From Solobacterium sp. (GTDB lineage Bacteria; Bacillota_I; Bacilli_A; Erysipelotrichales; Erysipelotrichaceae): DNA of 6,649 bases. Shown here piece after piece: positions 1 to 6,183 of this stretch; the stretch's first letter is position 1, and every line of letters begins with the position of its first letter. The notes beneath the pieces were generated by a model, which saw only the letters and a program-made list of their open reading frames with translations, was not told where the DNA came from and made no database searches. The position numbers were made by a program, and so were the translations under genes. The stretch is taken from positions 1 through 6,649 of the forward strand of contig JAFOLE010000320.1 in the NCBI GenBank assembly GCA_017419465.1, given 5' to 3'.

Positions 1-1078
1 CCGGATCCGGCGTTTCTTCCGGTTCCTCAAGGAATTCGAAGACACGCTCTGCCGCAGCTGCCGTGCTCTGCAGAATGTTCATCATCTGCGCGGTCTGTGT
101 GATCGGCTGGTTGAAGGAGCGGACATACTGGATGAATGCCTGAATGTCACCGATTGCCAGTCCGTTATGAATGGAGAGGTAACCGCCGAGTACACAGCAT
201 CCGACATAACCGATGTTTCCAATCAGGTTTGTGATCGGCTGCATCAGTCCGCTCATGAACTGTGCCTTCCAGCCGGCTTCATACAGCTTTTCATTCAGAT
301 CATTGAATTCACTGATCGAACGTTCCTCACCGTTGAATGCCTTCATGACGATGTGACCGCCGTACATCTCTTCGATATGGCCGTTCACATTGCCGAGCGT
401 CTTCTGCTGGGCTTTGAAGTACGGCTGGCTGTTCTTTACCACGAAGGCTGCCGCAATGCCGGAGAGGGGAACGACGACCAGTGCCATGATCGTCAGCTGC
501 CAGGAAATCCGGAGCATCATATACAGCACACCGATGACCGTGATCACTGAGGTGAAGATCTGCTGGATCGACTGATTAAGCGTCTGGGAAACGGTGTCGA
601 CATCATTTGTGATACGCGAGAGCACTTCACCGTGTGTCTGTTTGTCAAAGTAGGATAACGGCAGACGGTTGATCTTTTCACTGATTTCCTTCCGCAGTGT
701 ATAGGTAAGACGCTGGGTTACGCCGGCCATCAGCCAGCCCTGGATGTAGGAGAAGATCATGGAAATCACATAGATCGTTCCAAGCGTCCGCAGGATGGAG
801 AAGATGCGGCTGAAATCAATGGAGCCCGTGCCGGTATACTTGGCCACAAGTCCCTGCGCAAGCGTTGTTGTGGCGCTGCCGAGAATCTTTGGACCGATGA
901 TGGAGAATACGGTGGAAGCGGAGGCGATGAGAATGATGATGATCAGACGGAGCGCAAACGGCTTCAGGTAGCGGAGCAGTTTCCGGATGGAGCCGCTGAA
1001 GTCCTTTGCCTTGTCGCCGGCCATCATGCCGCGTCCGCGGCCGCCCTGTCTCTGGGGCTGTCTGTTCTGCTGGCTCAT
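1..1078 (-). CDS. ABC exporter half-transporter, second subunit (partial, membrane domain only)
   Basis: This is the N-terminal 359 codons of an ABC half-transporter; the gene leaves the window at base 1 just where the ATPase domain would begin. The first ~30 residues are polar and rich in Gln, Arg and Gly (RGRG near residues 14-17), a common cytoplasmic N-terminus in this exporter family. Six hydrophobic segments follow, roughly at 41-62, 98-118, 170-190, 194-213, 283-302 and 312-335. Family features include the loop LSYFDKQTHGEVLSRITNDV at 141-160, VVVPLS at 201-206, and MKAFNGEE at 245-252. The segment AAAERVFEFLEEPEE (341-355) is the usual linker into the nucleotide-binding domain. The ATG at 1076-1078 is supported by AGGAG 8 bases upstream (1087-1091) and overlaps the stop of the preceding gene as ATGA, so the two are probably translationally coupled. 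By family precedent it should supply the catalytically complete ATP site of the heterodimer, but Walker A, Walker B and signature motifs lie outside the window. The substrate cannot be told. Confidence 0.93.
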   Translation of the reverse strand, partial: MSQQNRQPQRQGGRGRGMMAGDKAKDFSGSIRKLLRYLKPFALRLIIIILIASASTVFSIIGPKILGSATTTLAQGLVAKYTGTGSIDFSRIFSILRTLGTIYVISMIFSYIQGWLMAGVTQRLTYTLRKEISEKINRLPLSYFDKQTHGEVLSRITNDVDTVSQTLNQSIQQIFTSVITVIGVLYMMLRISWQLTIMALVVVPLSGIAAAFVVKNSQPYFKAQQKTLGNVNGHIEEMYGGHIVMKAFNGEERSISEFNDLNEKLYEAGWKAQFMSGLMQPITNLIGNIGYVGCCVLGGYLSIHNGLAIGDIQAFIQYVRSFNQPITQTAQMMNILQSTAAAAERVFEFLEEPEETPDP

Positions 1079-3246
1079 GCGAGTTTCTCCTCGCTTAACT
1101 GAGAGTAAGCAATTTCCTGATAGACCTTGCAGGTCTTCATCAGTTCATCATGGGTTCCGATTCCGGTGATTTCACCGTTATCGAGAACAATGATCTTATC
1201 TGCGTTGCGGATTGTACTGATACGCTGGGCAACGATGAGTACGGTGGAGCGGGTCTTTTCGACCAGCTTGTTCAATGCCTCACGGAGTCTTGCGTCTGTC
1301 GCATAGTCCAGTGCGGAGAAGGAATCATCGAAGATATAGACCTGTGCGTTCTTGACCAGCGCACGCGCAATGGACAGACGCTGTTTCTGTCCGCCGGAGA
1401 CGTTGGTTCCGCCCTGGGCGATCGGTTCATTCAGACGATCCGGCATCCGGTCAACGAATTCTTTTGCCTGCGATACTTCAAGCGCGGTTTCAATGAGTTC
1501 TTCCGAAGCATTGTCATCCGCATAGCGGAGATTGGAATCAATCGTTCCGGAGAAGAGAATTCCTTTCTGCGGAATGTAACCGATCCGATCACGCAGGTCT
1601 TTTTGCCGGATATTGCGGATGTCGGTATCACCGAAGGTAATGGATCCTTCCGTGACATCGAAGAAACGCGGGATCAGATTGATCAGTGTGCTCTTGCCGG
1701 AACCGGTGGATCCGATAAAGGCAACGGTTTCGCCGGGCTTTGCGTCAAAGGTGATATTGCGCAGCACGCTTTCTTCGGCGTTGGGATATTTGAACGACAC
1801 GTTATGGAAGGAAATCGTCTGATTTTCTTCCGGAAGGGTTTCCGGATGTTCCGGATCGTGAATTACCGGTTCGGTCTCCAGCACTTCAAAGATACGGTTG
1901 GCGCTGACCGAGGAACGGGGAATCATGATGAAGATCATGGCAACGATCATGAAGGACATCAGCACATGGATCGCGTACTGCAGGAAGGCCATCATATCGC
2001 CGATCTGCATGGTTCCAAGATCGATCTGCTTACTTCCGATCCAGATGATGAGCACGGAAATGAAACTCATCAGGAATGTCATCGTCGGCATGATCGTAGC
2101 CATCGCACGGTTGACGAAGATATTGACGCGGGTGATGTCGCTGTTGACATCGTCAAAGCGCTTCTCTTCCATCTTCTGGTTATTGAAGGCACGGACGACG
2201 AGCATACCGGACAGCTGTTCACGGATGACAAGATTCAGCCGGTCAACGAGCTTCTGAATGACACGGAACTTCGGCAGGGTGATCCAGAAGGTGACTGCCA
2301 TCAGTGTGATGATGATCAGAAGCACCCAGCCAAGAATGCCGGCCATGCCGGAATAGCGCATGACCTTGAAGAGGGAGGTCAGTCCCATGAACGGCGCAAA
2401 CAGCACGATCCGCAGCAGCATATTGATCACCATTTGGATCTGCTGGACGTCGTTGGTGGTCCGGGTGATCAGAGATGCGGTAGAGAACCGGCTGAACTCT
2501 TCACTGGAGAAGGATTCAACCCGCTTGAAGATATCGGCACGCATGTTGCGGCAGGCGCCGGTTGCGGTGCGGGAGGCAAGATAGGAGGAACCCACGGCAC
2601 AGAGACTTCCGAGCAGTGTGATCACCAGCATGATCAGGCCTTCCTTCAGGATGTACCCATTCTGCATGGACTCGATATTCACGCCGAGGGCGGAATATTC
2701 GTTCCGCATGCCCATCATGACCGCAGAATTCAGGTTGTCTTCGGTATAACCTGCAAACTGCGCATTGATCTTTTCGAGAATCGGAGCGGCCGACTCAGGC
2801 GACTGTTCCATCATTTCATACAGCTGTGAGGGATCGACCGGCAGCTGACCGGAAGCCGCCGCGCTTTCCAGCATGGTGACTGTCAGAAACGGCTGGCGCA
2901 CAATGCCGGAGACATCCGTATTGTCATTGAGTACGTAGATGTCTTCCGTGGCGGACAGCGGATATTCCGACGCATACTCCGCTGTGCCAGCCGGCACGAG
3001 GGTATACGACGAATCAAGATTCAGCTGGTCCTGGCTGTTCATGAAGGACTTCATATGTTCATAGGTCGAAGCCCGGAGTGCTTTCGGGGACGGATCATCG
3101 ATGCCGCTGTACTGAATGCCGTAGGTGACAATGCCGGACATATAATCCGGCAGCGCCAGTTCAAACTGAACCTGGGCAAAGGTCAGCGCAATGACCGCCA
3201 GCACCGAAAGCCAGAACGGCTTCAGATACCGCAGTGCTTTTAACAT
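1075..3246 (-). CDS. ABC exporter half-transporter, degenerate-site subunit (723 aa)
   Basis: Complete multidrug-type ABC exporter subunit with fused membrane and ATPase domains. The first membrane segment is at 11-31. A long polar, probably extracytoplasmic stretch (about 45-195) separates it from the second segment at 201-224; four more follow near 272-291, 300-324, 383-404 and 419-443. The ATPase domain (about 477-723) has Walker A GSTGSGKST at 512-520, Q-loop Gln560, signature VSGGQ at 616-620, Walker B VYIFDD at 636-641 and D-loop SALD at 644-647. The usual catalytic Glu after Walker B is Asp641 and the H-loop His is Gln674. Both changes are known for the degenerate-site partner of heterodimeric exporters such as TM287 and BmrC, so I infer that it pairs with the downstream subunit. 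The ATG at 3244-3246 follows AAGGAGGT (3251-3258). The length exceeds the usual ~580-600 aa because of the insert, which is common in Firmicutes members. Drug, peptide or lipid export is possible; the substrate is unknown. Confidence 0.95.
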   Translation of the reverse strand: MLKALRYLKPFWLSVLAVIALTFAQVQFELALPDYMSGIVTYGIQYSGIDDPSPKALRASTYEHMKSFMNSQDQLNLDSSYTLVPAGTAEYASEYPLSATEDIYVLNDNTDVSGIVRQPFLTVTMLESAAASGQLPVDPSQLYEMMEQSPESAAPILEKINAQFAGYTEDNLNSAVMMGMRNEYSALGVNIESMQNGYILKEGLIMLVITLLGSLCAVGSSYLASRTATGACRNMRADIFKRVESFSSEEFSRFSTASLITRTTNDVQQIQMVINMLLRIVLFAPFMGLTSLFKVMRYSGMAGILGWVLLIIITLMAVTFWITLPKFRVIQKLVDRLNLVIREQLSGMLVVRAFNNQKMEEKRFDDVNSDITRVNIFVNRAMATIMPTMTFLMSFISVLIIWIGSKQIDLGTMQIGDMMAFLQYAIHVLMSFMIVAMIFIMIPRSSVSANRIFEVLETEPVIHDPEHPETLPEENQTISFHNVSFKYPNAEESVLRNITFDAKPGETVAFIGSTGSGKSTLINLIPRFFDVTEGSITFGDTDIRNIRQKDLRDRIGYIPQKGILFSGTIDSNLRYADDNASEELIETALEVSQAKEFVDRMPDRLNEPIAQGGTNVSGGQKQRLSIARALVKNAQVYIFDDSFSALDYATDARLREALNKLVEKTRSTVLIVAQRISTIRNADKIIVLDNGEITGIGTHDELMKTCKVYQEIAYSQLSEEKLA

Positions 3247-3250
3247 GCAT

Positions 3251-3258
3251 ACCTCCTT
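3251..3258 (-). promoter_or_regulatory. Strong ribosome binding site of the ABC exporter gene
   Basis: The minus strand reads AAGGAGGT, a near-perfect Shine-Dalgarno sequence, 4 bases before the ATG at 3246-3244. A second ATG directly after it (3250-3248) is out of frame, so this spacing fixes the start used here. Confidence 0.75.
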
Positions 3259-3278
3259 GATGATTAGTAAACGCGCCT

Positions 3279-3284
3279 ATTATA
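3279..3284 (-). promoter_or_regulatory. Probable -10 element of the ABC exporter operon
   Basis: On the minus strand bases 3284-3279 read TATAAT, a perfect -10 consensus, 33 bases upstream of the ABC start codon. No good -35 hexamer stands at the usual spacing; a T-rich stretch (3300-3305 on the minus strand) is all that is there. Immediately upstream, in the spacer, is the short dyad ACACGGTGT (3287-3295), which could bind a repressor. The promoter call rests on the -10 alone. Confidence 0.5.
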
Positions 3285-3331
3285 TAACACGGTGTGTGTA
3301 AAAAGTATGAAAGCGCATCGTGCATTCTGTT

Positions 3332-3359
3332 TGCGCAGAACACACAGTCGTGTATGATG
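3332..3359 (+). promoter_or_regulatory. Probable promoter of the threonine aldolase gene
   Basis: TTGCGC (3332-3337) and TATGAT (3354-3359) are separated by 16 bases and resemble -35 and -10 elements of a housekeeping sigma factor (3 of 6 and 5 of 6 matches). Transcription would start near 3366, leaving a very short leader that holds the ribosome site GGAAGGT (3366-3372) 8 bases before the ATG. It points away from the ABC promoter, so the 134-base gap is a divergent promoter region. Confidence 0.5.
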
Positions 3360-3380
3360 GAACGCGGAAGGTAACAGTAC

Positions 3381-4430
3381 ATGAGTAAACTTTATTTTGC
3401 GTCAGACTATCAGGAAGGTATGGCTCCTGAAATTCTCAATCGGCTCACAGAAACGAATCTCATTCCGGTCAGCGGATACGGAACGGATGAATTCTGTGAA
3501 AGCGCAAAGAAAAAGATCCGTGAAGCGTGCGGCGATGAAAACACCGATGTCTATTTTCTGGTCGGCGGCACCCAGGCCAACGCAGTCGTAATCAGTGCCG
3601 TTCTGCGGGATTATGAGGGTGTTGTCGCGGCGGATACCGGACATGTCGCACTTCACGAAGCCGGCGCAATTGAATATACCGGTCATAAGGTGCTTACCGT
3701 AAAGGGTGACAGGGGCATCCTGCATGCGGATGCACTGAAGGAGTATCTGGAAGGATTCTATGCGGACGGCAACCATGAACACATGGTTCAGCCCGGCATG
3801 GTGTATATCTCCCAGCCGACCGAATACGGAACCCTGTATTCCAAAGCGGAACTGACCGCACTGCGCCAGGTATGCGATACCTACAATCTTCCGCTTTATG
3901 TGGACGGCGCACGCATGGCCTATGCGCTTGCGTGCAGAGAAAATGATGTGACCCTGCAGGATATGGCGGCTCTTACCGATGTGTTCTATATCGGCGGCAC
4001 CAAGTGCGGCGCGATTGCGGGTGAGGCGGTCGTGATCACAAACAGGGCGCTTGTCCCGCATTTTTTCACAACGATCAAGCAGCACGGCGCACTGCTCGCA
4101 AAGGGCAGACTTACCGGCATCTCATTCGATGTGCTGTTCACCGACAGCCTGTATGAGAAACTCGGCGCATATGCACTGGAAAAGGCGGATGAGATCCGCG
4201 CTTCCCTGAAGGAAAACAACTGGCAGTTCTTCTTTGACACACCGACCAATCAGATCTTTGTGGTCGTGGACAACGAAACACTGAAGGAGCTGGATGAAGT
4301 TGTCGTATACAGTTTCTGGGAACCGTTTGATGAAACACATACGGTAATTCGCTTTGCGACAAGCTGGGCAACCCCGGAAGAAAACATCGAAGCGCTGAAG
4401 AAACTGATTGCGCAGTACGGAAACAAATAA
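3381..4430 (+). CDS. ltaE: Low-specificity L-threonine aldolase (PLP-dependent)
   Basis: Cytosolic PLP enzyme of the aspartate-aminotransferase fold, in the threonine aldolase / beta-eliminating lyase family. It should cleave L-threonine or L-allo-threonine to glycine and acetaldehyde. Visible landmarks are the phosphate-binding turn VGGTQAN at 61-67, the ring-stacking His92 in ALHEAGA, Asp175 and Arg178 in YVDGARMA (ring nitrogen and substrate contacts), and the Schiff-base Lys208 in YIGGTKCGA. The length of 349 aa is normal for the family. The ATG at 3381 has GGAAGGT 8 bases upstream. The gene is monocistronic: it has its own promoter, and a terminator begins 9 bases after its stop. The sequence resembles the shorter Firmicutes subtype more than E. 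coli LtaE, so stereo-preference (L-threo, L-allo or another beta-hydroxy amino acid) cannot be read from it. A role in glycine supply or threonine breakdown is inferred from the family. Confidence 0.9.
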   Translation: MSKLYFASDYQEGMAPEILNRLTETNLIPVSGYGTDEFCESAKKKIREACGDENTDVYFLVGGTQANAVVISAVLRDYEGVVAADTGHVALHEAGAIEYTGHKVLTVKGDRGILHADALKEYLEGFYADGNHEHMVQPGMVYISQPTEYGTLYSKAELTALRQVCDTYNLPLYVDGARMAYALACRENDVTLQDMAALTDVFYIGGTKCGAIAGEAVVITNRALVPHFFTTIKQHGALLAKGRLTGISFDVLFTDSLYEKLGAYALEKADEIRASLKENNWQFFFDTPTNQIFVVVDNETLKELDEVVVYSFWEPFDETHTVIRFATSWATPEENIEALKKLIAQYGNK

Positions 4431-4438
4431 GCATCGAT

Positions 4439-4469
4439 AAAGGGCGGATCACCTTGTGACCCGCCTTTT
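4439..4469 (+). terminator. Intrinsic terminator after threonine aldolase
   Basis: GGCGG (4443-4447) and CCGCC (4461-4465) pair, continued by TCAC (4449-4452) and GTGA (4456-4459) after one A-C mismatch, closing on the loop CTT. The stem is flanked by AAA on the left and TTTT on the right (4466-4469), which gives the 3' U tract and also makes it partly bidirectional. It lies just after the stop at 4430. Confidence 0.85.
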
Positions 4470-4497
4470 CTGACGGTCCATCTGGGCGGCGCATCTT

Positions 4498-4510
4498 TCC
4501 GGATACCGGA
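4498..4510. promoter_or_regulatory. Short perfect dyad upstream of the hxlA promoter (candidate activator site)
   Basis: TCCGG, ATA, CCGGA form a perfect 5+3+5 inverted repeat. Its centre (4504) is about 44 bases upstream of the transcription start predicted from the extended -10 at 4536-4541. That position is usual for an activator working next to a weak -35. In Bacillus subtilis, hxlAB is activated by HxlR, but I do not claim that this is an HxlR site and no regulator gene is present here. Confidence 0.3.
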
Positions 4511-4532
4511 GCGGGCAAAGCATGCCATTGTC

Positions 4533-4541
4533 TGTTAAAAT
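4533..4541 (+). promoter_or_regulatory. Extended -10 promoter of the hxlA-hxlB-cupin operon
   Basis: TGTTAAAAT combines the TGn extension with TAAAAT, 5 of 6 matches to the -10 consensus, and lies 27 bases before the hxlA start codon. No recognisable -35 hexamer is found at 16-18 bases spacing, as expected when the extended -10 or an activator substitutes for it. Confidence 0.5.
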
Positions 4542-4568
4542 CAGATACAGAAAGAGAGATTGTACATA

Positions 4569-5195
4569 ATGAAACTTCAGGCAGCTTTGGATACCCTGTC
4601 GCTGGAAGACTGTGTTGCACTTCTCAGCGAAACCCGCGGGTCGATCAATATCGCGGAAGTCGGAACGCCGTTTGTGATCGAGGAGGGAATGCGCCCGGTG
4701 CGCGAATTCAAGGAGAAATTCCCGGAAATCGAAGTGCTCGCAGACGTGAAGATCATGGATGCCGGAGAATATGAGGCGGACAAATGCTTTGCGGCAGGTG
4801 CGGATATCTGCACGGTGCTCGGCGTATCGAACAACGCGACGATTGAAGGCGTTGTGCGCAGCGCGAAGAAGCACGGAAAGAAAGTCATGGTCGATATGAT
4901 CGAAGTGCCCGATCTTGCGGCAAGAGCTGCCGAGATCGATGCAATGGGCGTCGATTATATCTGCGTGCATACCGCATTTGACGTTCAGAAGACCGGTAAG
5001 GATCCGCTGGATGACCTCAAGGTCGTAAACAAGGTTCTGAAACATGCAAAGTCCGCTGTCGCGGGCGGCGTCAAGCTGAATACGATTGATGCGATCGTTG
5101 AAGAAGGCGCAGAGATCATCGTGGTCGGCGGCTTCATCTGTAACGCCGAAGACCGGGCGGCTACCGCACGGGAACTGAAGGCACATCTGAAATAA
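4569..5195 (+). CDS. hxlA: 3-hexulose-6-phosphate synthase (HPS)
   Basis: Cytosolic TIM-barrel enzyme of the orotidine-5'-phosphate decarboxylase superfamily. It condenses formaldehyde with D-ribulose 5-phosphate to D-arabino-3-hexulose 6-phosphate, the first step of the RuMP pathway; the reverse reaction releases formaldehyde and makes ribulose 5-phosphate. Family landmarks are QAALD with Asp8, AEVGTP with Glu31, LADVKIMDAG with Asp60, Lys62 and Asp65, CVHTAFD with His135, and the phosphate-binding loops AGGVKL and VVGGFI near the end. The related 3-keto-L-gulonate-6-phosphate decarboxylase is less likely: the His135 segment is HPS-like and the next gene is the partner isomerase. Length 208 aa is normal. 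I chose the ATG at 4569; a TTG nine bases earlier (4560) is in frame but would lie almost on the weak AG-rich ribosome site (4551-4558). It is the first gene of a three-gene operon, with only 11 bases before hxlB. Confidence 0.93.
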   Translation: MKLQAALDTLSLEDCVALLSETRGSINIAEVGTPFVIEEGMRPVREFKEKFPEIEVLADVKIMDAGEYEADKCFAAGADICTVLGVSNNATIEGVVRSAKKHGKKVMVDMIEVPDLAARAAEIDAMGVDYICVHTAFDVQKTGKDPLDDLKVVNKVLKHAKSAVAGGVKLNTIDAIVEEGAEIIVVGGFICNAEDRAATARELKAHLK

Positions 5196-5206
5196 GGAGA
5201 ACTGTT

Positions 5207-5767
5207 ATGAATAACCGGGAATATGCGGAAATCGTCTGTAAGGAACTGCAGGCAGGACTTGGGGCTATTGATCCTGCCGCGACAGAACAATTCTTGGATC
5301 TTCTGCTGGACGCGGATGAAATCTTCTGCGCCGGTGCAGGACGCAGCGGCTTTCAGATCCGCGGCTTTGCGATGCGCTTAATGCATATGGGACGCAAGTC
5401 CTATATGGTCGGCGAGACCTGCACGCCAAACATCACCGATCAGGGGTTGCTTGTGGTATGCAGCGGAAGCGGAACCACAAAGTCACTGGTCAATCATGCG
5501 ATGAAGGCAAAGGAAGTCGGCGCAAAGGTGGCGCTGATCACAATCAATCCGGGCTCAACGATCGGACAGCTGGCGGATGTCGTGATCGAGATCCCATGCG
5601 TCAGCCCGAAGAGCGACGTGCAGGGCGCAGTCAAATCCATTCAGCCGATGGGAACGCTGTTTGAACAGTGCGAAGGCATTTACATGGATATTGTGATACG
5701 GATGCTGATGGATCGTCTCGGCCTGGACAGCGATACGATGTTCGGCCGCCATGCGAATATGGAGTAA
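5207..5767 (+). CDS. hxlB: 6-phospho-3-hexuloisomerase (PHI)
   Basis: SIS-domain isomerase that turns D-arabino-3-hexulose 6-phosphate into fructose 6-phosphate, the second RuMP step. The sequence has the family pattern AGAGRSG at 42-48, FAMRLMHMG at 54-62, VGETCTP at 68-74, the phosphosugar-binding SGSGTTKS at 86-93, PMGTLFEQ with Glu153 at 147-154, and the C-terminal RHANME (181-186) that is typical of PHI. The 186-aa length and start-to-end similarity leave little doubt. The ribosome site AAGGAG (5194-5199) overlaps the hxlA stop codon, 7 bases before this ATG. Close coupling suits the pair, since PHI pulls the unfavourable hexulose intermediate forward; HPS-PHI fusions are known in some organisms, but here they are separate. 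Whether the pair works to trap formaldehyde or to make pentose phosphate cannot be decided from this window. Confidence 0.95.
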   Translation: MNNREYAEIVCKELQAGLGAIDPAATEQFLDLLLDADEIFCAGAGRSGFQIRGFAMRLMHMGRKSYMVGETCTPNITDQGLLVVCSGSGTTKSLVNHAMKAKEVGAKVALITINPGSTIGQLADVVIEIPCVSPKSDVQGAVKSIQPMGTLFEQCEGIYMDIVIRMLMDRLGLDSDTMFGRHANME

Positions 5768-5771
5768 CGCC

Positions 5772-6107
5772 ATGAAACAGGAACTGGTTAAATATGTGGA
5801 AAAGCCCTGGGGCTATGAAAAGTGGATCGCCGTCACTGACAGCTATGCACTGAAGGAAATCTTTCTGAAGAAGGACTGCCGGTGCTCCCTGCAGTACCAT
5901 GAACAGAAGGAGGAGCACAGCTATCTCCTGAAGGGAAAGGTTGCGGTTGAGGAAGATGATGAAACCGGAACCCTTGTGACGAATATCTACGAACCGGGCG
6001 GATGCTGGCATGAAAAGCCGCACGCAAGACATCGCGTAACGGCAATTGAGGATTCCACTTTTATTGAAGTATCCACACCGCATCTTGACGATGTGGTCCG
6101 GATATAG
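5772..6107 (+). CDS. Small cupin, type II phosphomannose-isomerase-like
   Basis: A 111-aa single-domain cupin that resembles the C-terminal isomerase domain of bifunctional mannose-6-phosphate isomerase / GDP-mannose pyrophosphorylase. It opens with EKPWGYEKW (10-18), then has SLQYHEQKEEHSYLLKG (39-55), matching the family's SLQ-H-EH motif, with Gln41, His43, Glu48 and His49 as likely metal or active-site residues. The second cupin motif is PGG...KPHARHRV (75-89) with His84 and His87, and the ending DDVVR (106-110) matches the family's DDIVR. It follows hxlB by 4 bases, and its ribosome site GGAG (5761-5764) lies in the last codons of hxlB, so it is almost surely co-transcribed with the RuMP genes. 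I infer action on a phosphorylated or nucleotide-linked sugar close to fructose 6-phosphate, possibly mannose 6-phosphate. The exact reaction is unknown; a non-catalytic sugar-binding role is also possible. There is no separate nucleotidyltransferase domain. Confidence 0.8.
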   Translation: MKQELVKYVEKPWGYEKWIAVTDSYALKEIFLKKDCRCSLQYHEQKEEHSYLLKGKVAVEEDDETGTLVTNIYEPGGCWHEKPHARHRVTAIEDSTFIEVSTPHLDDVVRI

Positions 6108-6128
6108 GATGATTTTGGGAGATGAATG

Positions 6129-6154
6129 GAAAACGGGCAGATCTGTCCGTTTTC
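6129..6154 (+). terminator. Intrinsic terminator / 26-base near-perfect palindrome after the cupin gene
   Basis: GAAAACGGGCAGA (6129-6141) is followed directly by TCTGTCCGTTTTC (6142-6154). The two 13-base arms are complementary except for one position that pairs as G-U in RNA. The RNA would fold into an 11-base-pair stem with a GAUC loop, A-rich on the left and UUUU on the right, as in an intrinsic terminator. It begins 22 bases after the cupin stop and ends 30 bases before the PHP start. The U tract is short and lies within the stem, so readthrough into the PHP gene is plausible. A DNA operator is an alternative reading. Confidence 0.65.
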
Positions 6155-6183
6155 ACTTGGTACAGGAACGGAGGAATACGGAC

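Noticed and set aside
167..550. 127-codon plus-strand frame near the left edge
   Set aside because: It is antisense to the membrane domain of the second ABC subunit, which reads through without stops over 1-1078 and matches its family.
1150..2829. 559-codon open frame on the plus strand, antisense to the ABC exporter gene
   Set aside because: It lies wholly inside the well-supported 723-aa ABC gene on the other strand. Its translation is rich in His, Asp and Gly with no recognisable domain, and it has no ribosome site. It is a shadow of biased codon use.
3314..3337. GCGCA / TGCGC inverted repeat in the aldolase promoter region
   Set aside because: Only five bases per arm with a 14-base gap; this is within chance expectation and is not a convincing operator.
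3402..4085. 227-codon minus-strand frame
   Set aside because: It is antisense to the threonine aldolase, whose catalytic motifs lie in the plus strand over the same bases.
4449..5186. 245-codon minus-strand frame across the terminator and hxlA
   Set aside because: It runs antisense to hxlA and through the aldolase terminator hairpin; its translation has no family character.
3381..5767. Functional link between threonine aldolase (acetaldehyde) and the formaldehyde-using HPS-PHI pair
   Set aside because: A good terminator and a separate promoter lie between them, and the aldehydes differ. Adjacency alone does not support a shared pathway.
6046..6183. Longer start for the PHP protein, beginning inside the cupin gene
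   Set aside because: The extra 46 residues overlap the cupin in another frame and run through the terminator palindrome. The ATG at 6184 has a good ribosome site and begins exactly at the family's usual N-terminus.
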